From: UBA6265 sp964526965
GTDB taxonomy: Bacteria > Chloroflexota > Chloroflexia > Thermomicrobiales > UBA6265
NCBI GenBank assembly: GCA_964526965.1
Contig: CAZGML010000010.1
Location: 1 to 64,000, forward strand
Direction: 5' to 3'
DNA: 64,000 nucleotides
Part shown: piece by piece, positions 40,941-50,229 of the stretch
Numbering within the stretch: the stretch's first letter is position 1
Layout: the number at the start of each line of letters is the position of its first letter
Notes under the pieces: model-generated
The model's input: the letters and a program-made list of their open reading frames with translations, nothing else
The model's database searches: none
What the model was told of the DNA's origin: nothing
Program-made: the position numbers and the translations under genes

Positions 40941-41897
40941 TTACCAGAGGTCTTCTTCCACCAGGCGGTCATAGATCGCCTGCAGTTCTTCATCCGATGC
41001 GTACTCGATCTCGATTTTGCCGCCAGAGCGTGAACCCCGTTTAAGCGTCACGCGTGTGCCAAGCGCCTCACGTAGTTGGCTTTCGATCCGCAACATTTCC
41101 GGGCTCATTCCGCCGCGCTCAGGTTGCTTCTCCACAGGTTTTGTGAGCCAACTTCGCACAAGGTTCTCTGTCTGACGCACGGTAAGGTTACGTCGACGAA
41201 TCTGTTCCAACATTTCAATTTGCTCGGCAATCGAGTTGAGTCCCAACATTGCCCGGGCGTGACCTTCAGTGATCTCGCCATCCACAATGGCTTGCTGCAC
41301 CTGCTCGGGTGAGTTAAGCAGCCTCAGCGTATTCGTAATTGCCACACGGCTCTTGCCAACTCGTTCGGCAACCTCACCCTGGGTAAGGGTGAAATCCTCT
41401 ATGAGCTTGCGATAGGCATGCGCTTCCTCGAGTGGGGAGAGATCGGCGCGGACGACGTTTTCAACGATCGCAAGCTCCAGCATCTCCTGCGGCGAAGCGG
41501 TCATCACCACGACCGGTACGTCGTTCAATCCGGCCAGTTTTGATGCGCGCCAGCGTCGTTCTCCGGCGATGAGGGTGAATTTCCCGGGCTTGTCCGCTTG
41601 CGAGACCACCAAAGGCTGCATGAGCCCGTGCGTGCGAATGCTACCGGCGAGTTCTTCCAACTGCTCTTCCTCCATGCGGAGGCGCGGTTGATAGGGGTTT
41701 GGCTCGATGTTGTCGATCGCTACCTGCTGCAGCGAGGAGCCGCCATCGCCCGGGGACGCCGTATCCACCGGCCCGGTCGGGATGAGCGATCCCAGCCCAC
41801 GACCAAGCCCACCACGGCGCTGTTTTTGGCGTGGGGTTGCGGTATTCGACTTCTCTGGCTTCTGCACCTGAAACTCCTGCACGGCATCGGTTGCCAC
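40941..41897 (-). CDS. parB: Chromosome-partitioning protein ParB
   Basis: A 318-residue ParB/Spo0J. The N-terminal ParA-stimulating peptide GGLGRGLGSLIP is present, followed by the CTPase/ParB fold (NIEPNPYQPR, GLMQPLVV, IAGERRWRA), the ENVVRADLSPLEEA helix, the HTH (TQGEVAERVGKSRVAITNTLRLL) and a C-terminal dimerisation domain. ParB slides on DNA from parS with CTP and acts with ParA in origin segregation. No parA is adjacent and I find no parS (TGTTTCACGTGAAACA) in the window. Confidence 0.96.
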   Translation of the reverse strand: MATDAVQEFQVQKPEKSNTATPRQKQRRGGLGRGLGSLIPTGPVDTASPGDGGSSLQQVAIDNIEPNPYQPRLRMEEEQLEELAGSIRTHGLMQPLVVSQADKPGKFTLIAGERRWRASKLAGLNDVPVVVMTASPQEMLELAIVENVVRADLSPLEEAHAYRKLIEDFTLTQGEVAERVGKSRVAITNTLRLLNSPEQVQQAIVDGEITEGHARAMLGLNSIAEQIEMLEQIRRRNLTVRQTENLVRSWLTKPVEKQPERGGMSPEMLRIESQLREALGTRVTLKRGSRSGGKIEIEYASDEELQAIYDRLVEEDLW

Positions 41898-42000
41898 AAT
41901 GTCGAAAGTCTAGCACCGCTGGCGTCTATACTAGGCGGGATGCTTTCGCGACCGGGCTCGCGCCGACGTTCGAACCCAGACCAAAGGATGTTCCGAGTTC

Positions 42001-42945
42001 ATGCTTCAGTTTACCGCCGCGCTCTTTGCTACGTTTGTTGCTCTTGCCGCTGTTTTCGGACTCATAAATTGGGCCAACAAGGCTTCCACTGGCGATAGGG
42101 CCGCGGTGATGGGGCTCTACCTGCTCTGGGGTATGCCCGGTGGATTGCTGTTTATCGCAGGGCTAGCGCTTGTGGTGAATGGCCGCAACGAGGGTGTTCC
42201 TGTGCTGAGTATCGGTCTGGGACTCTCGCTACCGCTTATCAAGCCATTCCGCGAACTCATGGGCAAACTTCTGCCAATGGATCCGGATTCACCCATCGAC
42301 TGGTCCGGCCTCGCAATCGTGCTCGGGCTTCTTGGCTTCCTCATCCCCTCGGCATTCGTCGATTCGGAACCGATACCCCTGGCAGACAACAGCGCGACCG
42401 CATTGACAACCGGACTGTTACAGCAACTGCTCGCATTTGTGGCGCTGGCGTACGTCGTAGTTGGCTACCGTAACTATAGAACCGGACCGGAGGCTACCGA
42501 GCGTCTCGGTATTCAAATGCCCACCGGCACGCAAATCCGCATGGGCCTGGTTGGTGTATTGGCTGCCTTCGTCGCGGCGAACATTGGCGGATTGCTAACC
42601 CAGTGGTTGCAACCGGATGTGCTCGACGGGCTGGAAAACAGTATGGAGTCAATCACGTCTGCGGTGGTAAACCCGTTTGTCGCGATTGTGCTCGCGCTTA
42701 GCTCCGGAATAGGGGAGGAGGTCCTCTTCCGCGGAGCTATTCAGCCGCGCCTCGGCATGGTGCTGTCAGCACTCCTCTTTACCTTCCTGCACGCGCAGTA
42801 CGGCTTTACGTGGGTGCTGTTAGGGCTCTTCCTCATTGGAATGATCTTTGCCTGGCTGGCAAAGAACTACGGGACCATGTCCGCCGTGGTGGCTCACGTT
42901 GTCTACAACCTCGCCGTGGTTATATTGCAGGTGTGGGTTCTGTAG
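42001..42945 (+). CDS. CPBP-family intramembrane glutamic protease
   Basis: A 314-residue membrane protein with about eight hydrophobic segments. The C-terminal CPBP (CAAX protease/bacteriocin-processing) motifs are GEEVLFRGAIQPRLG (motif 1, EExxxR), FTFLHAQYG (motif 2, FxxxH) and VVAHVVYNLAVV (motif 3, HxxxN). These enzymes act inside the membrane on peptides or prenylated proteins; the target here is unknown. No strong ribosome site precedes the ATG. It is divergent from parB. Confidence 0.88.
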   Translation: MLQFTAALFATFVALAAVFGLINWANKASTGDRAAVMGLYLLWGMPGGLLFIAGLALVVNGRNEGVPVLSIGLGLSLPLIKPFRELMGKLLPMDPDSPIDWSGLAIVLGLLGFLIPSAFVDSEPIPLADNSATALTTGLLQQLLAFVALAYVVVGYRNYRTGPEATERLGIQMPTGTQIRMGLVGVLAAFVAANIGGLLTQWLQPDVLDGLENSMESITSAVVNPFVAIVLALSSGIGEEVLFRGAIQPRLGMVLSALLFTFLHAQYGFTWVLLGLFLIGMIFAWLAKNYGTMSAVVAHVVYNLAVVILQVWVL

Positions 42946-43053
42946 CGAAAACGGCCTGAAACAAGCACAATACGTATATCAGTTGTTCGAGCCGAGTGTT
43001 CCAGGAAGCAACAGCAGGTTCGCCTACGGCGAGTGAACCGATGGGAAAGCCCT

Positions 43054-44616
43054 ATGCGTATTGTGGAAATCCGCGATCTGGATGGTCCCAATCTCTTCTT
43101 GATGGCTCCTGCGATCAAGATCGAGCTCGGCGATGTTTCTGATCACCAGCAGGTCGATATAATCGAGCGTCTGATGGATACCGTGCGTGATCTTCATACT
43201 GCAGTCGGCATTGATCCCCCGGAAACGGCTTACCGGCGGATGCAGACTCCCGGCCATATTTCGGTCGCGTTTGGGTGGAATCGTCGCTCATTCGCTGAAA
43301 GATTGGGGAGCTTCGCCGCAGAGGCAGTTCTCGGTGAGTTACCGGATCGCGAGCATATGGTGCAGGAGCTACGCCAACTGCTGGCTGACAAGCCGGATGA
43401 GGACGATGCTCCGCAAGTCGTGCGTCCCTCCAGTGACCGTGCGCCGATTATCTCCGTGACCGGTACCAACGGTAAAACCACCACCTCCCGATTGCTCGAT
43501 TTCGTGTTGCGCCATGCCGGATACCGTGTGGGGCTTACATCGAGCGCTGGTGTTTACATCGACAACAAGCAGGTGCAGGAAGGCGACTATTCTGGCCCCA
43601 GTGGCGCGCGGCGCGTCCTCAATGATCCATCTGTCGAGTACGCCGTACTCGAGACCGCACGGGGTGGCCTGCTGCTTCGCGGGTGCGGATACGCCGCTGC
43701 CGACGTCGCGGTGGTAACCAACGTGACCTCGGATCACCTCGGCCTTCACGGAATCAACACCATTGAGGGGCTCGCAGCAGTAAAGGCAATCGTTGCCAGG
43801 AACGTGAAGCCGGGTGGCTTTTGCATTCTCAACGCGAATAACACGTACACCCTCGCCATGCGTGACGTCACACCGGGCAGGCCGGTGCTGTTTAGCCGAA
43901 ATATCGACTCAGACGTGATGCGAGAGCACATTGCGCAAGGTGGTGCGGCTATCAGTAAAGACGAAGAGAAGAATGTGTATTGGTACCAGGATGGAGAAGC
44001 ACGCTTTGTTACCACCCTGGACGAGATTCCGATGACGTTCGGCGGAAAGGCTCCGCACCAGGTTGAGAATGCGCTGGCAGCTATTGCAGCACTTATCGGC
44101 GTTGGCCTGCCAATCAGCCAGATACACGACGGCATTGCCGCCTTCAGGAGCACTGCGGCCAATAGTCGAGGTCGGCTAAATCTCTTCGAGGTGAACGGCG
44201 GTACCGTCATTGTCGATTTCGCTCACAACGAGGCCGGGCTCTCCAGCCTGCTTGATTTTGCCCGCAATTACGTAGGCGATGGCGGGCGACTGATTGCAGT
44301 CGTTGGTACCGCTGGCGACCGGGATGATGAATCGCTCCGCGCGATCGCCCAAACTGGCGTCGAGAAGGCTGATTTGGTGGTGCTCAAAGACTCCGTTCGC
44401 TACCTACGCGGCCGGGAATCCGGTGACATGCTGGCGATCATGCGGAACGCGATTCGGGGCGCCGATACAGAGGTACGGGAGGCACCCACAGAACGCGACG
44501 CCACCTTCGCGATGGTGGATGAACTCCAACCTGGAGACGTGATTGCTGTGATGTGCGTCGAGGATTACGATTACATACTTCACGAACTCGGCAAGATCGG
44601 AGAAGTTGTTGCGTGA
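43054..44616 (+). CDS. Mur ligase-family protein related to cyanophycin synthetase but lacking the ATP-grasp domain
   Basis: A 520-residue protein with a short N-terminal domain like that of CphA (MRIVEIRDLDGPNLFLMAPA, compare CphA at 58051), then a full Mur-ligase module: the P-loop ISVTGTNGKTTTSRLLDFVL, VGLTSSAGVYIDN, SVEYAVLETARGGLLLRGCGY, VTNVTSDHLG, and the C-terminal domain with IVDFAHNEAGLSSL and VVGTAGDRDDESL. The ATP-grasp domain of true CphA is missing, so it cannot add both Asp and Arg by the standard route. It may add an amino acid to an existing beta-Asp or other peptide. GGGAAAG near ATG 43054 sets the start. Confidence 0.82.
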   Translation: MRIVEIRDLDGPNLFLMAPAIKIELGDVSDHQQVDIIERLMDTVRDLHTAVGIDPPETAYRRMQTPGHISVAFGWNRRSFAERLGSFAAEAVLGELPDREHMVQELRQLLADKPDEDDAPQVVRPSSDRAPIISVTGTNGKTTTSRLLDFVLRHAGYRVGLTSSAGVYIDNKQVQEGDYSGPSGARRVLNDPSVEYAVLETARGGLLLRGCGYAAADVAVVTNVTSDHLGLHGINTIEGLAAVKAIVARNVKPGGFCILNANNTYTLAMRDVTPGRPVLFSRNIDSDVMREHIAQGGAAISKDEEKNVYWYQDGEARFVTTLDEIPMTFGGKAPHQVENALAAIAALIGVGLPISQIHDGIAAFRSTAANSRGRLNLFEVNGGTVIVDFAHNEAGLSSLLDFARNYVGDGGRLIAVVGTAGDRDDESLRAIAQTGVEKADLVVLKDSVRYLRGRESGDMLAIMRNAIRGADTEVREAPTERDATFAMVDELQPGDVIAVMCVEDYDYILHELGKIGEVVA

Positions 44617-44636
44617 AAAATAGTCCATGCTAGTAT
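44609..44636 (+). promoter_or_regulatory. Possible promoter for moaA
   Basis: TTGCGT (44609-44614) and TAGTAT (44631-44636), 16-base spacer, overlapping the end of the Mur-ligase gene. Both hexamers deviate from consensus. Confidence 0.35.
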
Positions 44637-44681
44637 CAGAGCAGGAATACCGAACGAGTTTCCGCAGGTTAGAGAGATCGC

Positions 44682-45713
44682 ATGTCTACTGTACAGCCAC
44701 TTACATTCCACCCGGACCCGGCAGCCATCAGCGGCCCCAAGGATCAATTTGGGCGCTCGATGAACTATCTCCGGATTTCGCTCACAGACCGCTGTAATTT
44801 CCGCTGCCTCTACTGTATGCCTGCGACAGGTATGGAGTTTCAACCACGCGATGAGATGCTGACGGACGAGGAACTGATTCGCCTCGTCGGTATCTTCGCG
44901 AAGGAAGGCGTCACCAAGCTGCGCCTCACCGGCGGCGAGCCAACGATTCGACCGCACCTGACTGATCTGATCCGCGAGTTCAAATCATTCCCCGGTATCA
45001 ACGAAATCGCGATGACCACGAACGCGCTCATTCTCAGCCGCAAGGCCGAGGAGTACAAGGAAGCTGGTCTGGATCGCATCAACGTGAGTATCGATACGCT
45101 TGATCCGGCGCGATTCCGCTTCATGACCCGGGGTGGACGCCTCGATATGGTGTGGCAGGGAATCGAGTACGCCGACCGTGTCGGGCTTGGGCCGATCAAG
45201 CTCAACAGCGTGGTCGTGAAGAACCACAACGAAGCCGACGTGATTGAGATGGCCAAGCTCACCATCGACCGGCCGTGGCAGGTACGCTTCCTCGAAATCA
45301 TGCCGATGGAAGGTGTGGGCATGGTGTACGAGGAGGGGCTCGTTACCTCAGCCGAAACACGCAAGCAGCTGGAAGATTACTTCGGTCCGCTGGAAGAACT
45401 TCCGGCGCCGGATGCCGACCCGGCCCGCCTCTGGAAGATCCCGGGATCCCAGGGCACCATCGGGTTCATTTCCCCGATGTCCGAACCGTTCTGCGAAACG
45501 TGCAACCGCATCCGCCTCACTGCAGATGGCAACCTTCGACTTTGCCTGCTGAACGGTGATGAAGTGAACCTGCGCGACCTCATGCGTGGGGGCGGCAGCG
45601 ACGAAGAGATCGCCGAACTCATTCGCGCCGGTGTCTTCCGCAAGCCGTGGGGCCACCGCGCCTGGGAAGAGCAGATTCGCACTGTTCGAGGCATGTCCCA
45701 GATCGGCGGCTAG
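44682..45713 (+). CDS. moaA: GTP 3',8-cyclase (molybdenum cofactor biosynthesis)
   Basis: A 343-residue radical-SAM enzyme for the first step of molybdopterin synthesis. The SAM cluster motif is CNFRCLYC, then LRLTGGEPTIR, INVSIDTLDP and RFLEIMPM. The second cluster for GTP binding is in FCETCNRIRLTADGNLRLCL, and the required C-terminal Gly-Gly is present (QIGG). It supplies molybdenum cofactor, in keeping with the CoxS/CoxM subunits at 16-17.6 kb and the MoaB/Mog homologue at 51.6 kb. Confidence 0.97.
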   Translation: MSTVQPLTFHPDPAAISGPKDQFGRSMNYLRISLTDRCNFRCLYCMPATGMEFQPRDEMLTDEELIRLVGIFAKEGVTKLRLTGGEPTIRPHLTDLIREFKSFPGINEIAMTTNALILSRKAEEYKEAGLDRINVSIDTLDPARFRFMTRGGRLDMVWQGIEYADRVGLGPIKLNSVVVKNHNEADVIEMAKLTIDRPWQVRFLEIMPMEGVGMVYEEGLVTSAETRKQLEDYFGPLEELPAPDADPARLWKIPGSQGTIGFISPMSEPFCETCNRIRLTADGNLRLCLLNGDEVNLRDLMRGGGSDEEIAELIRAGVFRKPWGHRAWEEQIRTVRGMSQIGG

Positions 45714-45781
45714 GCAATTTCAAATGTGACAGCCGTCATGGGTTGTATTTAAGCCGTTCTGAATGGAAACTATTCCCGGTA

Positions 45782-45807
45782 TCGATGCGCACGCACGTGC
45801 GCATCGA
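45782..45807 (+). terminator. Hairpin between moaA and the purine permease
   Basis: TCGATGCGCAC and GTGCGCATCGA form a perfect 11-bp stem with a GCAC loop, then ATGTTTTAG. It is a probable terminator for moaA. I see no purine riboswitch here. Confidence 0.65.
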
Positions 45808-45845
45808 ATGTTTTAGTCCTGTCTTTGGGGGAAAAGGGAGTAGGG

Positions 45846-47261
45846 ATGTCGGCTTCAGCACCTGACGGATTTCTTGAAAAACGATTCAAGTTGTCCCAGC
45901 TTGGTACAAACGTACAAACGGAGTTCATTGCAGGCCTAACCACGTTTATGGTTATGGCCTACATTATTTTCGTGAACCCTTCTGTGTTGGGCATGGACGG
46001 CGCAGGCCTTGATGTGAAGCAGGTTGCGACCGTGACCTGTCTTGTGGCCGGCATTATGTCCATCGCGATGGGTGTCTACACCAACCGCGCGGTTGCCATT
46101 GCGCCAGGGCTTGGCCTGAACGCGATCGTCGCGTTCACGCTCGTTGGCTCCATGGGTCTCACATTCCCGGAAGCCATGGGTGTTGTGGTGACGCAGGGTA
46201 TCATCGTCACCATCTTGGTGATTACTGGCGTTCGCCGCTACGTTCTCGAAGTTGTACCGACAATCCTGAAGAAAGCGATTGGGGTCGGTATTGGCCTCTT
46301 TATCCTTTTCCTCGGGCTGAGTAACGCCGGCGTCATCATGTTCCATAGCGGCGATTTCGAATCCGAAAGCAGTACTGCTGGTCGGCTCGATCTCGCACCG
46401 CTTGATAACTGGCCTGTTTTCGTTGCAATGATCGGCCTGCTCGCGATCATCGTACTCATGGCACGCGGCGTAAAAGCCGCTATTTTCTGGGGAATGATCA
46501 TCGCCACCGTTGCGGCGTATATCGTTCCTGGCGATGTAGCTGTCTTTCCGAGCGAGCCTTTCTCTGGTCCCGATTTCAGCCTGATTGGCGAGTTTAGCTT
46601 CGGGTTCTGGGGTGAACTGGGAATCCTGACCGGATTTCTCGTAGTCATCAGCCTCCTCATGACCGACTTCTTCGACACAATGGGTACGCTCATCGCTGTC
46701 GGATCCCAGGCCGATTACCTTGATGAACACGGCGACCTGCCGGATGCGGACAAGCCATTGCTCATCGACTCCATCGCCGCAGTAGCAGGTGGTATGTTCA
46801 GTGCCAGCTCCGCTACGAGCTTCGTTGAATCAACGGCTGGTGTAAGCGTCGGTGGCCGCTCTGGCCTCACGGTGGTTTTCACCGGGTTGCTCTTCCTGCT
46901 GGCGCTTCCGTTTGTGGCACTGGTCGGTGCAGTGCCAACGGTAGCTACCGCTCCCGCGCTGATTGTTGTCGGCTTGCTGATGATGAATGTGCTGGCCGAG
47001 GACGAAGGCGTCGATCGCAAGGGAATTAAGCGCGGCATCGACTGGCGCAACATGGAAGATGCCTTTCCGGTTGCTCTCACCATGTTGATCATGCCGTTCA
47101 CCTTCAACATTACCTACGGCATCGGCGCTGGCTTCGTAAGCTATGTCATCATCAAGGTCGCACGAGGAAAGGCCTCCCAGGTGCACCCGGCCATGTATGG
47201 TGTTGCGCTGTTGTTCTTGCTCTACTTCCTGCGCTGGGCCCTCTTTGACGCCCAGTTCTAG
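45846..47261 (+). CDS. NCS2-family purine permease (AzgA type)
   Basis: A 471-residue transporter with about 13 hydrophobic segments. The AzgA-like (adenine/guanine/hypoxanthine) branch is shown by EFIAGLTTFMVMAYIIFVNP at the N-terminus, GLGLNAIVAFTLV, MTDFFDTMGTLIAVG, and SSATSFVESTAGVSVGGRSGLT. It imports purine bases with protons. ATG 45846 follows GGGAG by five bases, with a near-alternative seven codons upstream. Confidence 0.93.
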   Translation: MSASAPDGFLEKRFKLSQLGTNVQTEFIAGLTTFMVMAYIIFVNPSVLGMDGAGLDVKQVATVTCLVAGIMSIAMGVYTNRAVAIAPGLGLNAIVAFTLVGSMGLTFPEAMGVVVTQGIIVTILVITGVRRYVLEVVPTILKKAIGVGIGLFILFLGLSNAGVIMFHSGDFESESSTAGRLDLAPLDNWPVFVAMIGLLAIIVLMARGVKAAIFWGMIIATVAAYIVPGDVAVFPSEPFSGPDFSLIGEFSFGFWGELGILTGFLVVISLLMTDFFDTMGTLIAVGSQADYLDEHGDLPDADKPLLIDSIAAVAGGMFSASSATSFVESTAGVSVGGRSGLTVVFTGLLFLLALPFVALVGAVPTVATAPALIVVGLLMMNVLAEDEGVDRKGIKRGIDWRNMEDAFPVALTMLIMPFTFNITYGIGAGFVSYVIIKVARGKASQVHPAMYGVALLFLLYFLRWALFDAQF

Positions 47262-47284
47262 GAAGGGATATTCGAGATTACACT

Positions 47285-47317
47285 AAAGAGGTGGGTGCCG
47301 GGTGCATCCACCTCTTT
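47285..47317 (+). terminator. Terminator after the purine permease
   Basis: AAAGAGGTGG pairs with CCACCTCTTT across a 13-base loop, 24 bases after the stop. Confidence 0.75.
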
Positions 47318-47337
47318 TCTGCAGACAAGGAGATTCC

Positions 47338-48309
47338 ATGGATCGACCCAGGATTCGAAAAATCGTGTTGCTCAGCGTGTTGACCGACAAGATGAAAAAT
47401 GCGATTCGCAACGCTGCGCCCGATGCTGAACTGGTTGCAATTGAGGATAGAAGCAACATCGATCGCGAGATCGTCGACGCCCAGGTGCTCATTGGTGACG
47501 GAATCAACGAAGAGCAGTTGAGGCTGGCGAAGGAGCTCGTATGGCATCACCGCCCCTGGGTTGGTGTGGAAGGGCTCGTCAACCCCGCCTACTTCGAGAA
47601 GGACATCGTGGTCACCAACGGCAAGGGAACAAATTCCCCGAATATCGCTGAGCACGTGATCGGAATGATGTTGGCGTTTGCCCGCGATTTTCCCAAGTTT
47701 CTCCGGGATCAGCAAAACCGGGAATGGCGGCATTGGGACGATGGCACCAAGACGATCTTCGAGCTCGGTGGCCAACGGGTGCTCTGCCTTGGCACCGGTA
47801 ACATCGGCCAAGAAGTTGCGCGCAGGCTTGTCGCCTTTGATTGCGAGCTGGTGGGAGCCTCCCGTTCGGGCCGCGATGTGCCCGGCTTTCAGCGCACGGT
47901 TTCATTCGAGAACCTGGAGTCGGAGCTCTCTCAGGCGGATCACGTTGTGAACTCACTGCCCATGACAAAGGACACCGACAAAATCGTCAATCAGGAGATG
48001 CTGCGTCAGATGAAAAAGGGCGCGCATTTCTACAACGTGGGGCGGGGTGGCACCGTCGACCAGGACGCCCTCATCGAGGCGCTGCGCGGTGGACATCTTG
48101 CTGGAGCCGGTCTCGACGTGACCACGCCAGAACCGCTCAATGCCGATAGCCCATTATGGGACATGCAGAATGTCATTATTACGAGTCACACTGCAGGCGA
48201 TTCTCCGCAGTCGCACGAGCGCATGGTCGATCTGACCGCGGAGCAGCTGCGGAGATTCCAGGCTGGTGAGCAGCTGCTCAATGTCGTTGATCTGAGCGCT
48301 GGATACTAG
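47338..48309 (+). CDS. D-isomer-specific 2-hydroxyacid dehydrogenase
   Basis: A 323-residue NAD-dependent dehydrogenase. The Rossmann motif is VLCLGTGNIGQEVARRL; the catalytic Arg is in YNVGRGGTVDQDAL, the Glu in DVTTPEPLNADSPLW and the His in IITSHTAGDSP. It reduces 2-oxo acids to D-2-hydroxy acids or the reverse; the substrate is not predictable. AAGGAG five bases before ATG 47338 rules out the longer in-frame ORF from 47302. It is convergent with the galactokinase-like gene, overlapping by four bases. Confidence 0.92.
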   Translation: MDRPRIRKIVLLSVLTDKMKNAIRNAAPDAELVAIEDRSNIDREIVDAQVLIGDGINEEQLRLAKELVWHHRPWVGVEGLVNPAYFEKDIVVTNGKGTNSPNIAEHVIGMMLAFARDFPKFLRDQQNREWRHWDDGTKTIFELGGQRVLCLGTGNIGQEVARRLVAFDCELVGASRSGRDVPGFQRTVSFENLESELSQADHVVNSLPMTKDTDKIVNQEMLRQMKKGAHFYNVGRGGTVDQDALIEALRGGHLAGAGLDVTTPEPLNADSPLWDMQNVIITSHTAGDSPQSHERMVDLTAEQLRRFQAGEQLLNVVDLSAGY

Positions 48310-49502
48310 ATAGGCTCTCGGTGAGCACCTGGGCCAAAACTGCAGGTGTAAAACGCCTGCTCACGATTTTGGACCGGGTGCTTGTCGTAGAAAGCACTGA
48401 GTGAATCGCGCACTGGTTCAACGGCGTCCTGGTGGAGGAGTACCAGGGCTGGGCCACCATTCCCGCCGCCCATCATGCGTGCGCCAATCACCCCATTCTG
48501 CCCACGAATGTGGCTCACAAGCTCTTCAACCACCGGATGGCTGATGTCATAGTCCGTTGCTGAACTTATTCCGGATTCGTTCATCAGTTGCCCGAATTGA
48601 ACCCAGTCCTTGTTGCGAACTGCTTGCTCAGCGGCATCAACCCGGCGGCTCTCAGTTACCACGTGGCGAACACGGGCGACCAGCCGGTTGGATAGATGGT
48701 GACCGATGGAGGACTGAACATTTTCCCAATGCGGAGCGAGGGCTGCGAGGTTTGGCAAGTCGAATTCATAGGCGGCGTTGAGTTTGGCAAGCGCGTCTGT
48801 CGTTTCTTTCACGCGTTCTCCGTATGCAGATGTGCGGAGTGATCGCTTCACACCAGAATCGGCCACGGCAAAAACGTAGTCCTGTAAATCGGGATTGATT
48901 TGGATGAAAGAGTTGTCGCGACCATCGAACCGGATGACGCCGCCGGCAAGGGATGCGCTTTGATCCATTGCGCCCACCATCGCACCGGCACGGTGCTCGG
49001 CTTCGCGGGCGATGGCCACCATCTCATACGGGTCGATCTCGTCGGCGGTGAGCGCCAGGATCCCCGCCAGGCAGAGTGCTGCGCTCGAACTCATACCAAA
49101 TCCCGGCGGGATATCGCCAGAAACCGCCAGGCCAATCCCGGTCCGCATTGGGATGCCACGCGCCATCAGAGTGGCGGCAACGCCCTTGATGTACACGATT
49201 GGTCCGCGCTCGTCGGGAGCTGCATGCCAGTCGACGAGTTCTGTTGGATAGCAACGTGCAGGGGCGCTGCGAACGTCGGCGGCGGCGATTGCGATTGCCT
49301 GGGCATCGTCGATTGGCCCGGCGCCCATCGCGATCACCCGGTCGATTGCGCCGGCGAGTACCGGTCCACCGTTGTAATCCGTGTGGTTTCCAATGAGCTC
49401 CAGTCGACCGGGAGCGATCGTCCAGCTATCGATTTCCCACCTGTCGCCGTAGGCTTTCTTCCCCGTCTCGATCGCTCGTGACTTCAGTCGGCGATGGCTC
49501 AT
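48306..49502 (-). CDS. Galactokinase-family GHMP kinase
   Basis: A 398-residue GHMP kinase. The sugar-binding signature is GRLELIGNHTDYNGGPVLAG near residue 32 and the phosphate loop is GDIPPGFGMSSSAALCLAG. The C-terminal GHMP motif is IGARMMGGGNGGPALVLL. The canonical GEHTDYN has Asn for Glu (GNHTDYN), a variation seen in a branch of galactokinase-like enzymes, so galactose is likely but not certain. It is last in a minus-strand run from the APH-like gene (54126) through hisS. Confidence 0.88.
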   Translation of the reverse strand: MSHRRLKSRAIETGKKAYGDRWEIDSWTIAPGRLELIGNHTDYNGGPVLAGAIDRVIAMGAGPIDDAQAIAIAAADVRSAPARCYPTELVDWHAAPDERGPIVYIKGVAATLMARGIPMRTGIGLAVSGDIPPGFGMSSSAALCLAGILALTADEIDPYEMVAIAREAEHRAGAMVGAMDQSASLAGGVIRFDGRDNSFIQINPDLQDYVFAVADSGVKRSLRTSAYGERVKETTDALAKLNAAYEFDLPNLAALAPHWENVQSSIGHHLSNRLVARVRHVVTESRRVDAAEQAVRNKDWVQFGQLMNESGISSATDYDISHPVVEELVSHIRGQNGVIGARMMGGGNGGPALVLLHQDAVEPVRDSLSAFYDKHPVQNREQAFYTCSFGPGAHREPI

Positions 49503-49515
49503 CGGAAGTGCCTGC

Positions 49516-50229
49516 CTAACGCATCATTCGGACCGATTTGAATGCCTCGGCCAGCTCGAATGGTTGATCCTTTGCGATCTCGGCCGATCGTTCCCGTAGC
49601 ATTTCCTCCAGCTCTGGCCGCATGCCCACCTGCGAGTCGTGTGCCTTGAGCGCATCGATTTTGTCCTGGAAGGTGTCCGTGATATCGATGAAGATATCCG
49701 GTGATTCAGATCCGAAGTACCAAATCTCTGCCGTCTTGTGCGGCTCGATCCCTTCCTCCAGGTGTTCGGGGAAGTAAAGGTGATCACGGGCAGTAGGGTA
49801 GACCGAATCGTGGGTGGCCTGGCCGACTCCGCGATGATCCGGATGCATGGCGTAAGGACGAAAGGGATCATGCGTGATGACCACATCCGGCTTGTGGATG
49901 CGAATCTGCTTCACGATTTTCTCGCGCAAGTTGATATCCGGCATCACGTGGCCGTCGCCTTCGTGCAGGAACACGACGTCGGCCAATCCAAGTCGCCGGG
50001 CCGATTCTTTCAGTTCCCGCTCTCGGGTCTCCATGAGCGTTTCACGCGTGAAGCTGCGATCTCCGGTGCCACGATCTCCAGAGGTCACCTGAACGAGAAT
50101 GCATTTTTTGCCGGCGTTTACCAGCTTTTTTACTGTTCCAGCTGAGGAGAATTCCAGGTCATCCGGGTGGGCAACAACCCACATGTATGTGTCCCAATCC
50201 TCTGGTCCCGGATACTCACTCGTCGACAT
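49516..50229 (-). CDS. PIG-L/LmbE-family deacetylase
   Basis: A 237-residue zinc deacetylase of the LmbE/PIG-L family (GlcNAc-PI, mycothiol MshB and bacillithiol BshB relatives). The metal site is VVAHPDDLEFSSAGTV near residue 21 and the second motif is MHPDHRGVGQ. ATG 50229 follows GGAGG and overlaps the end of hisS by 14 bases. MshB/BshB function is possible because an MshC-like ligase is encoded at 23 kb, but nothing else of the pathway is in the window and the family includes many other N-deacetylases. Confidence 0.85.
   Translation of the reverse strand: MSTSEYPGPEDWDTYMWVVAHPDDLEFSSAGTVKKLVNAGKKCILVQVTSGDRGTGDRSFTRETLMETRERELKESARRLGLADVVFLHEGDGHVMPDINLREKIVKQIRIHKPDVVITHDPFRPYAMHPDHRGVGQATHDSVYPTARDHLYFPEHLEEGIEPHKTAEIWYFGSESPDIFIDITDTFQDKIDALKAHDSQVGMRPELEEMLRERSAEIAKDQPFELAEAFKSVRMMR

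Noticed and set aside
50040..50060. GTTTCACGCGTGAAGC, reminiscent of a parS site.
   Set aside because: The centre carries two extra bases compared with parS (TGTTTCACGTGAAACA) and it lies within the PIG-L gene; not the ParB consensus.
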